DNA of 64,000 bases, from the NCBI GenBank assembly GCA_963734025.1, contig CAVTFR010000021.1, positions 1 to 64,000 of the forward strand, in the 5' to 3' direction. A model generated the notes under the pieces. The model worked only from the letters and a program-made list of their open reading frames with translations. It made no database searches and was not told the DNA's origin. The stretch comes from JACVRW01 sp963734025. GTDB taxonomy: Bacteria > Actinomycetota > Thermoleophilia > Solirubrobacterales > Thermoleophilaceae. The translations under genes and the position numbers were made by a program. Shown in pieces: positions 8,691 to 16,890 of this stretch (the stretch's first letter is position 1; every line of letters starts with the position of its first letter).

Positions 8691-9656
8691 CTACGCCCCG
8701 CGCGCCTTTCGCAGCTCGGCGGTGATCGCCGGGACGATCTCGCTGAGGTCGCCGATCACCGCATAGTCGGCGCTCCCCAGGATCGGCGCCTCGGCGTCGG
8801 AGTTGATCGCGAGGATCTTCTTCGCGCCCTTGCAGCCGGCGATGTGCTGGGTCGCGCCGCTTATCCCGCAGGCGATGTAGAGGTCGGGCGAGACCTTCGT
8901 GCCGGTCTGGCCGACCTGGTCGGTGTGCGGTCGCCAACCTGCGCTCGTCACGACCCGCGAGCACCCGACCGCCGCGTCGAGTTGCTCGGCCAGTTCCTCG
9001 AGGATCCCGAAGCCCTCGGCGGAGCCGACGCCGCGCCCACCGCTCACGACCACCTTCGCCTCGGCGAGCGAGATGCCGCTCGTGACGGTGTCGACGTGCT
9101 CGCTGACCTGCACGGCGAGGTCGGCCTCCTCGAGCGCGGGCTGGAACGACTCGACCGCTGGGCTGACGGCGCCGTTGACGGTGGCGGCGGCCACCATGTG
9201 CGGGGCGGAGCTGAGCAGCGCGGGCGAGCCGTGCAGGCGGGCCTCCTCGAGCAGGCTGCCGCCCCACCTCAGGCGGGTGAGCGTGAGCGGATTTCCGGTT
9301 TCGACGCGGGTGCAGTTCGCGGCGAACGGCAGCTGGGAACGGGCAGCGACATGGGCGAGCACCTCGTTACCGCGATTCGATCCTGGCGCGACGATCGCCG
9401 ACGGCTCGAGCCGCTCTGCGAGATCGGTCAGGCAGCGCGCCCAGGCGCCTGGCGCGTAGGCGCCGAGCCGCTCGTCCTCGGCGACGTGGGCGCTCGTCAC
9501 GCCGTGCGCCCCCAGCACAGCCGCGGCGTCGGCGCCGCCAGGCCCGACGAGCAGCGCCTCGACGGGCTCGCCGAGCTGCCGAGCGAGCGCGAGCGCCTGC
9601 AGCGACAGGTCGTCGACTCCCTCCGGGCCGTGCTCGACGTGGACGAGGACCGTCAC
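8691..9656 (-). CDS. etfA: Electron transfer flavoprotein, alpha subunit
   Basis: A 321-residue FAD-binding ETF alpha subunit. The C-terminal FAD domain shows VVSGGRGVGSAEGFGILEELA, the TKVSPDLYIACGISGATQH block and AINSDAEAPILGSADYAVIGDL, all diagnostic. GTG 9656 overlaps the etfB stop (GTGA). Together with EtfB it would take electrons from the dehydrogenase encoded just upstream in the operon and hand them to the membrane Fe-S protein encoded downstream. Confidence 0.95.
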   Translation of the reverse strand: MTVLVHVEHGPEGVDDLSLQALALARQLGEPVEALLVGPGGADAAAVLGAHGVTSAHVAEDERLGAYAPGAWARCLTDLAERLEPSAIVAPGSNRGNEVLAHVAARSQLPFAANCTRVETGNPLTLTRLRWGGSLLEEARLHGSPALLSSAPHMVAAATVNGAVSPAVESFQPALEEADLAVQVSEHVDTVTSGISLAEAKVVVSGGRGVGSAEGFGILEELAEQLDAAVGCSRVVTSAGWRPHTDQVGQTGTKVSPDLYIACGISGATQHIAGCKGAKKILAINSDAEAPILGSADYAVIGDLSEIVPAITAELRKARGA

Positions 9657-10396
9657 GCGACCCCCAGCTCGCGCATCACGTTCACCACGGCGGGCGCTGC
9701 ATCCGCCCCCTGGCCGAGGACCTCCGCCTGCTTGCCCTGGCCCTCCGGCACCACGAGGCGCACCTTCTCGAGCCGTGCCTCAGGGCGCTCGGGGGTGGTC
9801 GTGTCGACGGGCTTCTGACGGGCGCGCAGCTTCGCCGGCACCGACGGGTAGCGCGGCAGGTTGATGCCCTCGAGCACGCTCACGACGGCGGGCAGCGGGA
9901 CGTCGTAGATGTCGCGCCCGCCGGCGACCTCCTGCTCGCAGCGCGCGCGCCCGTCCTCGACCGTGAGACCCTTCAGCCCGGTCACGACCGGCCGGCCGAG
10001 CGCGTACGCAACTCGGATGCCGACCTGGTAGTTGCCCGCGTCGGCGGACTCGTTGCCGAAGATGATCAGGTCGTAGTCGGCTGCGTGCTCCACGATCGCC
10101 GCCGCGGTGGCCTCGGGATCCCATTCCTCTCCGTCCGTCGCGATCAGGATGCCGCGGTCGGCTCCGATCGCGAGCGTCTCGCGGATCTGCTCCTCGGCCT
10201 CCGGCGGGCCGAGCGTCAGCACGGTCACCTCGCCACCCTGCTGCTCGACGATGCGGACCGCCTCCTCGACGCCGCACTCCTCGTGCGGGCTGATCGTGAA
10301 GCCGAGGTGGCGCGTCTCGAGCGCCTGCTCGTCGGCCGTCAGGACCATGCGGCCGCCCGTGAGCGGCACGCGCTTGACGCAGACGAGGATCCTCAC
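9653..10396 (-). CDS. etfB: Electron transfer flavoprotein, beta subunit
   Basis: A 247-residue ETF beta subunit beginning ILVCVKRVP. The signature LIIFGNESADAGNYQVG and the segment GRPVVTGLKGLTVEDG followed by DVPLPAVVSVLEGINLPRYPS match the family, which binds AMP and forms the heterodimer with EtfA. The start is GTG 10396, overlapping the TGA of the dimethylglycine dehydrogenase-like gene (GTGA). The four genes from 12936 down to 6712 thus form a translationally coupled operon: dehydrogenase, etfB, etfA, Fe-S oxidoreductase. Confidence 0.95.
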   Translation of the reverse strand: MRILVCVKRVPLTGGRMVLTADEQALETRHLGFTISPHEECGVEEAVRIVEQQGGEVTVLTLGPPEAEEQIRETLAIGADRGILIATDGEEWDPEATAAAIVEHAADYDLIIFGNESADAGNYQVGIRVAYALGRPVVTGLKGLTVEDGRARCEQEVAGGRDIYDVPLPAVVSVLEGINLPRYPSVPAKLRARQKPVDTTTPERPEARLEKVRLVVPEGQGKQAEVLGQGADAAPAVVNVMRELGVA

Positions 10397-12936
10397 GCCG
10401 GCACCGCGCTGGACGCCTTCACGCGCTCGTTGTCCGGGTCGAACAGCGGCGTCGAGTCGGCCACCGCGACCGTGACCGGGAACAGCTCGTTCATGTACAT
10501 CACGGCGAGCTCCCGGCCTGCCTCCGCGTGCTCGGGCGGCAGGTAGGCCATGAGCAGGTGCTTTCCGACCGAGGGCCCGGCCCCGGCGCTCGTGACGAAC
10601 GAGCGCCGGCCCTTCGAGTCGATCAGCGGGGCCCCGCCCCGCGTGACGATCGGCTCGCCCCCCAGCATGTAGCGGCGCTGCCCGCTGCCGGACGTGTGAT
10701 CGTCGACGGTCAACGTGCACATCACGGTCGCCGGCTCCTCCTCCCGGTGCCGTACGTGGGCCTCCTTGCCGATGAAGTCCTGCTCCTTGACCTTGCCCCA
10801 GGCCATCCCCGCCTCGGCCACGTTGTACTCGCCGTCGAGCTCGAAGCCGAAGGCGCGGTAGCACTTCTCGAGGCGCCCGGTGGTGCCGTACACGCCGATG
10901 CCGGCGGGCACGACGCCGTGCGGCTCGCCGGCCTCCCAGACCGTGTCCCAGAGCTTGGCGCCCTGCTCGATCGGGACGTACAGCTCCCAGCCGAGGTCGC
11001 CGACGTAGGAGATCCGCGACGCGAGCACGGGCAACGAGCCCAGGTCGATCGTGCGGACGGTGGCGAACGGGAAGCCCTCGTGCGACACATCGGCGCTCGT
11101 CGCCGCCCGCAGCACCTCGCGGGCGCGCGGCCCCCACAGCCCGAGCGTGCACCAGCCCGACGTGAGGTCGACCACCTGCGTGTCGGGGCCGGCGTGGTCG
11201 CGGTACCACTTGAAGTCAGCCATGCCGTGGGCGCCGCCCGTGACGACGCGGAAGTGGTCATCGGCCAGGCGCATGACCGTGAGGTCGGAGCGGAAGCCAC
11301 CGCGCGGCGTCAGCACCGGCGTGTATACGACCTTGCCGTGCTTCACGTCCATCTGGCGCATCGACACGCGCTGGACGCAGTCGAGCGCGCCCGGCCCGAT
11401 CACGTCGAAGACGCAGAAGGCGGTGAGGTCGAACATCGCGACGCGCTCGCGCATGGCGAGGTGCTCGGCGTTGATGATCGGCGACCACCAGCGCCGGTCC
11501 CACTCGGCCTCGCGGTCCTGGACGCCGAACTCCTCGACGAGCACCGCGTTCGACTCATACCAATGCGGGCGCTCCCAGCCGGCCGCCTCGTAGAAGACAG
11601 CGCCGAGCGCGGCAGTGCGCGCGTGGAAGGGGGAGAGGCGGACGTTGCGGTCGGACGCCCACTGCTCGCCCGGGTGGACGATCCCGTAGGTCTTGTTGAA
11701 GTGCTCGGTGGCGCGCGCCTTCACGTGCCCGACGGTGCGCTGGTGCGGGTAGAAGCGCGCGATGTCGGAGGACCAGAGGTCGATCTCGGGCTCACCCTCG
11801 ACCATCCACTCGGCGAGCGCGCGGCCGACGCCGGGGCCCTCCTTGACCCAGACGGCCGCGGCCGACCACAGCCCCCTGACCTCGGGCGTCTCGCCGAGCA
11901 CGGGCAGGGCGTCGGACGTGAGCGAGAGCAGGCCGTTGATCGCGTACTTGATGCCGACCGACTCGTCGCCGACGATCTCCGGCATCAGCTCGAGCGCGTG
12001 CTGCATCTGCTCGACGAAGTCGTCCTCGGTGAACGGGAACTCGGTCGGCGAGAGCGCCGCCTCCTCGATCGATGGGATCTCGTCGGGGTCGTGCAGGATC
12101 GGCCGGTGTGCGTAGGACCCGACCTCGAGCCCGGTCCCGTCCTGGCGCTCGTACATGAAGGTGTCCATGTCGCGCACGATCGGGTACTCGATGGCGCTCT
12201 TGGCGTCGGCGAAGCGCGGCACCGGCCCGATGTCGATCATCTGGTGGATCGCCGGGGTGAGAGGGATCGCGGCTCCCGCCATACGCGCGATGCGTGGGCT
12301 CCAGACGCCGCAGGCCACGACCACGTACTCGGTCTCGATGTCGCCGCGGTCGGTGCGGACGCCCGTGACCCGCCCGCCCTCGACGTCGATCCCGGTCACC
12401 TCGGTGTTGGCCGACACGGTCAGCGCGCCGGCCTCCCGCGCCCCCTCGCGCATGAGCGTTCCCGCCCGCAGCGAGTCGACCACGCCGACGCTCTCGGTGT
12501 AGAAGCCGCCGAGGATCACGGTCTCGTCGATAAAGGGGACGAGCTCCTTGACCTCGGTGGGGGTCACGAGCCGGACGCCGTCCACGCCCCAGGCTCCCGC
12601 CGACGCCATCCGCCGGCGCAGCTCTTCCATGCGCTCCTCGGTGCGGGCGACCTCGACCCCGCCGCAGGTGGTGAGCACGCCGAGCTCTTCGTACTGGCGC
12701 AGGCTGTCATGCGTCAGCTCGGTCATCTCACGCGAGTGGTCGACGGGGAAGATGAAGTTCGACGCGTGGCCGGTCGATCCGCCCGGGTTCGGCAAGGGGC
12801 CCTTGTCGAGCAGCACGAGGTCGCGCCAGCCAAGCCGCGCGAGGTGATGGACGAGGCAATTGCCGACGATGCCGGCGCCGATCACGACCGCGCGGGCGCT
12901 GCCCGGCAGACGCCCTCCTCCAGCTGTGTCTTCCAC
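10393..12936 (-). CDS. Dimethylglycine/sarcosine dehydrogenase-like flavoprotein with folate domain
   Basis: About 847 residues. The N-terminal DAO/FAD domain opens with ARAVVIGAGIVGNCLVHHLARLG (dinucleotide fold, split here for description) and contains GGSTGHASNFIFP. A FAO_M linker follows, then the GcvT-type folate-binding and GcvT_C domains (about 430-840; GIGVYGTTGRLEKCYRAFG, DFIGKEA). This is the architecture of dimethylglycine and sarcosine dehydrogenases, which demethylate oxidatively and transfer the one-carbon unit to tetrahydrofolate. GTG 12936 has GAGGTGAG about five bases upstream; reading further would cross the operator. It is the first gene of the etf operon. Which N-methyl substrate is used cannot be decided from sequence alone. 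Confidence 0.85.
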   Translation of the reverse strand: MEDTAGGGRLPGSARAVVIGAGIVGNCLVHHLARLGWRDLVLLDKGPLPNPGGSTGHASNFIFPVDHSREMTELTHDSLRQYEELGVLTTCGGVEVARTEERMEELRRRMASAGAWGVDGVRLVTPTEVKELVPFIDETVILGGFYTESVGVVDSLRAGTLMREGAREAGALTVSANTEVTGIDVEGGRVTGVRTDRGDIETEYVVVACGVWSPRIARMAGAAIPLTPAIHQMIDIGPVPRFADAKSAIEYPIVRDMDTFMYERQDGTGLEVGSYAHRPILHDPDEIPSIEEAALSPTEFPFTEDDFVEQMQHALELMPEIVGDESVGIKYAINGLLSLTSDALPVLGETPEVRGLWSAAAVWVKEGPGVGRALAEWMVEGEPEIDLWSSDIARFYPHQRTVGHVKARATEHFNKTYGIVHPGEQWASDRNVRLSPFHARTAALGAVFYEAAGWERPHWYESNAVLVEEFGVQDREAEWDRRWWSPIINAEHLAMRERVAMFDLTAFCVFDVIGPGALDCVQRVSMRQMDVKHGKVVYTPVLTPRGGFRSDLTVMRLADDHFRVVTGGAHGMADFKWYRDHAGPDTQVVDLTSGWCTLGLWGPRAREVLRAATSADVSHEGFPFATVRTIDLGSLPVLASRISYVGDLGWELYVPIEQGAKLWDTVWEAGEPHGVVPAGIGVYGTTGRLEKCYRAFGFELDGEYNVAEAGMAWGKVKEQDFIGKEAHVRHREEEPATVMCTLTVDDHTSGSGQRRYMLGGEPIVTRGGAPLIDSKGRRSFVTSAGAGPSVGKHLLMAYLPPEHAEAGRELAVMYMNELFPVTVAVADSTPLFDPDNERVKASSAVPA

Positions 12937-12969
12937 GGAGCTCACCTCGGGTCGAAATCGCCGGATCCC

Positions 12970-12979
12970 TGATATATCA
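12970..12979. promoter_or_regulatory. TGATATATCA palindrome, operator site 3
   Basis: Between the divergent dehydrogenase-etf operon (start 12936) and the 246-residue unknown gene (ATG 12987). It probably overlaps the -10 region for both directions, and the plus-strand ATG lies only 8 bases downstream, which again implies a leaderless message. Confidence 0.65.
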
Positions 12980-12986
12980 CACCGGA

Positions 12987-13727
12987 ATGCACTCGTCATA
13001 CGAGTTGCGAAGCGAGTCTTTCGAGATCGAGGTCGCCGGCCGCACGGGCACGCTCGAGGACCTGTTCGAGGGCTTCGAGGAGCAGGACCGGCTGGGGGTG
13101 GTGGTGCGCGGCCCGTGCGGCGCGGTCGGGGCGAGCGCCCTGATCTGCGCGACGATCACCGCCTTCTACGACATCCAGCGCGCCCGCGGCGGCGAGTTCT
13201 TCGTCTATCCCGACTACTTCCTGTTCCACGCGGGCGGCCCGCACGGCGACCACGCCCAGCTCGACGTGTTCCCGCGGCGCAAGGAAGTGGTGGTGGCGGA
13301 CGAGCCGCTGGCGCTGCTCGAGGTGATCAACGACCGCGCCATCACCCGGCTCGTCGTCGAGGACGGTGCGCCGGCCGAGCGCGAACTGGACCGCGGTGAG
13401 CTGGCCAGCGCGCGCGGCAGGATCGCGAGCTGCGTGGCGTACTCACCGTCGGGGCGAGTGCGAGACGGCGATGTGCGCATCGCCGGAAACGACATCACCG
13501 AGGGCTACGTCGAGGCGGTCCTCGATCCGGAGTCACGCATCGACCGGCTGCGCGCCGGCGACGAGGAGGACGGCGCCCGAGCGGACGCAATCGCGGTGCG
13601 CGCGGGCGAGGTGCCACGCCGGGAGCGCGAGGAGGTCGCCTCGCGGCGAGCCGAGCTCGTCGAGGAGGGGCGACCGGTCGAGAGCTACCGGCGCATTGGG
13701 ATCGATGAGGCGCTCGCGCTGCTCTGA
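12987..13727 (+). CDS. Unrecognised 246-residue protein of the methylamine regulon
   Basis: I do not recognise the family. The protein is soluble, acidic and has no signal peptide. The N-terminal half is hydrophobic-patterned (LGVVVRGPCGAVGASALICATITAFYDIQ) with an aromatic and His-containing stretch (EFFVYPDYFLFHAGGPHGDH). The C-terminal third is charged and helical (VPRREREEVASRRAELVEE). It begins at ATG 12987, eight bases after the operator palindrome and without a Shine-Dalgarno. Control by the same operator as the dimethylglycine dehydrogenase argues for a role in the same pathway, for example an accessory or substrate-handling protein. It is not an enoyl-CoA hydratase: the oxyanion-hole motifs are absent. 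Confidence 0.75.
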   Translation: MHSSYELRSESFEIEVAGRTGTLEDLFEGFEEQDRLGVVVRGPCGAVGASALICATITAFYDIQRARGGEFFVYPDYFLFHAGGPHGDHAQLDVFPRRKEVVVADEPLALLEVINDRAITRLVVEDGAPAERELDRGELASARGRIASCVAYSPSGRVRDGDVRIAGNDITEGYVEAVLDPESRIDRLRAGDEEDGARADAIAVRAGEVPRREREEVASRRAELVEEGRPVESYRRIGIDEALALL

Positions 13728-13850
13728 GCCGTGCCACCTTGGTGTCCTGACCACCCATACGGTGGCCAAAGCGGCCAGGTGACGCACGGCGGCCCCTCAT
13801 TGCCCGTAGTTCGGCCCGGAGCGCGACCGCCGCCCCGCCGCCACGCCGGG

Positions 13851-13881
13851 TTGACCCTCCCCGACGAGAACTGATATATCA
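13851..13881 (+). promoter_or_regulatory. Promoter with operator site 4 for the DmdA-like gene
   Basis: A TTGACC -35 (13851-13856) and, 18 bases on, TATATC (13875-13880) as -10. The TGATATATCA palindrome (13872-13881, extended to CTGATATATCAG) covers the -10 element, the classic layout for repression. The regulated gene starts at 13918 with a strong GAGGAGG ribosome site at 13904-13910. Confidence 0.6.
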
Positions 13882-13917
13882 GGCCGACAGGGCCGTGGGA
13901 CACGAGGAGGTACGACA

Positions 13918-15127
13918 TTGGCACAGGTGAACGAGAACCCCGGGATCCTGCTGTACACGCGCATCCGGAAGTCGCCGTACTACTACGCCTCGCGCCGCCA
14001 CGGCATCGAGCTGTACAGCGTCTACAACCACACCTACCACCCGCGCCACTACGGCGACCCGGTGGAGGAGTACTGGCACCTCCTCAACGGTGTGACCCTT
14101 TGGGACGTCGGCGTCGAGCGCCAGATCGAGATCAGCGGGCCCGACGCGTTCGAGTTCACGAACCTGCTCGTCGCGCGTGACCTCAACAAGTGCGCGGTCG
14201 AGCAGTGCAAGTACGTCTTCCTGTGCCTGCCGGACGGCGGCATCATCAACGACCCCGTCCTGCTGCGCGTCGAGGAGAACCGCTTCTGGCTCTCGCTCGC
14301 CGACAGCGACGTCGAGCTGTGGGCGCGCGGCGTCGCCTACAACATCGAACTACGACGTCGAGATCAAGGAGATCGACGTCGGGCCGGTCCAGGTCCAGGG
14401 GCCGAAGTCCAAGGACGTGATGGTCGACCTGTTCGGCGAGGAGATCCTCGAGATCCCCTACTACTTCCTGCGCCCGTTCGAGCTCGACGGCATGAAGGTG
14501 CTCGTGTCGCGCACGGGCTACACGTCGGAGCTCGGCTACGAGATCTACCTCTACGACGCGAGCAAGAACGGCGTCAAGCTCTGGGACGCCGTGCTCGAGG
14601 CCGGCAAGCCGCACGACCTCGCCGTGATCGGGCCCTGTCACATCCGCCGCATCGAGGGCGGCATCCTCGCCCTCGGCTGTGACATGTGGTTCGACACGAA
14701 CCCCTACGAGGTCGGGATGGGCTACGACTGGATGGTCGACCTCGAGGCGCCCGGCGACTTCATCGGGAAAGAGACGTTGCACCGCATCAAGCAGGAGGGC
14801 CCGAAGCGGCAGCTCATCGGCGTCGAGATCGGCGGCTCGAACATGGGCTCCTACAACGACGGCTCGATGCCCGACATGCTGCCCGTGCTGAGCGGCGGCA
14901 ACCGCATCGGCGAGGTCACCTCGGCGTGCTGGTCGCCGAAGCTCGAGAAGAACATCGGCTTCGCGATGGTGCCGACCGAGAGCTCGCAACTCGGCACCGA
15001 GTTCGAGGTCGAGCGGCCCGAGGGCAAGGTCTCGGCGGTGGTCGTCGAGAAGCCGTTCGTCGACCCGAAGAAGGAAACCCCGAAGCAGGAGTTGACCGCG
15101 GCCGCCGGTTCGGGAGAATCGTCCTGA
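13918..15127 (+). CDS. DmdA/GcvT-like tetrahydrofolate-dependent demethylase (one frame break)
   Basis: A GcvT-fold methyl or aminomethyl transferase of about 403 residues. The TTG start at 13918 is supported by GAGGAGG seven bases upstream. Family-like blocks resemble dimethylsulfoniopropionate demethylase DmdA and betaine/aminomethyl transferases: VYNHTYHPRHYGDPVEEYWHL, WDVGVERQIEISGPDA, INDPVLLRVEENRFWLSLAD, VQVQGPKSKDVM, and ERxNP-type FDTNPYEVGMGYDW. One surplus A near 14347 breaks the frame; removing it gives YNIDYDVEIKEIDVG and continuous homology to the TGA at 15127. In this island it could demethylate betaine or a related onium compound to give 5-methyl-THF, which the MetF-family enzyme would oxidise; the substrate is inferred. 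Confidence 0.8.
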
Positions 15128-15167
15128 CGTACCTCAAATAAAGCCTGGCGAGAGGAAGGACTCCGGT

Positions 15168-16890
15168 ATGTCCACGCAGTACGACTTCGTGATCGTCGGC
15201 GGTGGGTCCGCGGGATGTGCTCTCGCCAACCGGCTCTCGGCGGACCCGTCCAACCAGGTGCTGGTGCTGGAGGCCGGCAGGCCCGACTGGTCCTGGGACG
15301 TCTTCATCCACATGCCGGCGGCGCTGGCGTTCCCGATCGGGAGCCGCTTCTACGACTGGCGCTACGAGTCCGAGCCCGAGCCGTACATGGGCGGCCGCCG
15401 CGTGTTCCACGCGCGCGGGAAGGTGCTCGGCGGCTCGAGCAGCATCAACGGGATGATCTTCCAGCGCGGCAACCCGATGGACTACGAGCGCTGGGCCTCG
15501 GGCGACGGCATGGAGACGTGGGACTACCACCACTGCCTCCCGTACTTCAAGCGGATGGAGAACTGCCTGGCGGCGGCGGCCGATGACCCTTGGCGCGGCC
15601 ACGACGGGCCACTCGTCCTCGAGCGCGGCCCGGGACGCGGTCCGCTCTTCGACGCTTTCTTCGAGGCCGTCCAGCAGGCCGGCTATCCGCTGACGGACGA
15701 CGTCAACGGCTACAAGCAGGAGGGCTTCGCGAAGTTCGACCGCAACGTCCACGACGGCAAGCGCCTCTCCGCCGCGCGCGCCTACCTGCACCCGGTGCTC
15801 GACCGCCCGAACCTGAAGCTCGAGACGATGGCGCTCGCCACGCGCATCCTGTTCGAGGGAGGCAGGGCCGTCGGCGTCGAGTACTCACGCGGGCGCCGCT
15901 CGCACCAGGCGCGCGGCGGCGAGGTCGTCCTGTGCGGCGGCGCAATCAACACGCCGCAGCTGATGCAGCTCTCCGGCATCGGCGCGCCCGATCACCTCCG
16001 CTCGATCGGAGTCGAGGTCGAGCACGAGCTGCCCGGGGTGGGGGAGAACCTCCAGGACCACCTCGAGGTCTACGTGCAGCACACCTCCAAGCAGCCGATC
16101 TCGATGGCGCCCTACTTCAAGATGGCCAACCGCCCGAAGGTCGGCGCCGAGTGGATCCTGCGCAAGTCGGGGCCCGGCGCCACCAACCACTTCGAGGCGG
16201 GCGGCTTCATCCGCAGCAACGACGAGGTCAAGTGGCCGAACCTCATGTACCACTTCCTGCCGATCGCGATCCGCTACGACGGCACGGTTCCCGAGGGCGG
16301 CGGCGGGCACGGCTACCAGGTGCACGTCGGCCCGATGTACTCGGACGTCCGCGGCAACTGCAGGGCGGTGTCGACCGACCCCCGCAAGCACCCGGCGCTG
16401 CGCTTCAACTACCTGTCCACGGGCAACGACCGGCGCGAGTGGATTGAGGCGCTCCAGGCCACGCGCAAGATCCTCTCGCAGCCCGCCTGGGACGGCATCG
16501 ACGGCGGCGAGCTGTCGCCCGGCGCCGAGGTCGAGACGGACGACGAGATCCTCGACTGGGTGGCCAAGGACGCGGAGACGGCACTGCACCCATCCTGCAC
16601 GTGCCGGATGGGCACCGACGACATGTCGGTGACCGACCCGGCATCCATGCAGGTCCGCGGCGTGGAGGGACTGCGCGTGGTCGACGCTTCGGTGTTCCCG
16701 TACGTAACGAACGGCAACATCTACGCGCCGGTGATGATGGCCGCGGAGAAGGGGGCCGACCTGATCCTCGGCAACACGCCGCTGCCGCCCGAGATGACCG
16801 AGTACTACCGCCATACGACGGCGGACGGACGCCGGCGGCGAGGGCCGCTCGGCGTCGGACGAGGCGGAGGTGGAGGCGCCGGCCTCCTGA
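15168..16890 (+). CDS. GMC-family flavoprotein, choline-dehydrogenase-like
   Basis: FAD-dependent alcohol dehydrogenase of the glucose-methanol-choline family, near BetA. The N-terminal dinucleotide fold is DFVIVGGGSAGCALANRLS, followed by GKVLGGSSSINGMIF (GMC signature 1) and GGAINTPQLMQLSGIG (signature 2). The active-site pair is visible as HPSCTCRMG and the terminal VTNGNIYAPVMM block with its Asn. The raw frame continues into an ankyrin protein. If one base is removed near 16828 the C-terminus becomes TTADDAGGEGRSASDE...APAS with a TGA at 16888-16890, a far more natural end. AGAGGAAGGA precedes ATG 15168. Likely oxidises choline or a related amino alcohol for the pathway upstream. Confidence 0.82.

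Noticed and set aside
12987..13727. Enoyl-CoA hydratase/isomerase
   Set aside because: The small AGAxxGGG-like oxyanion-hole and catalytic acid motifs are absent.
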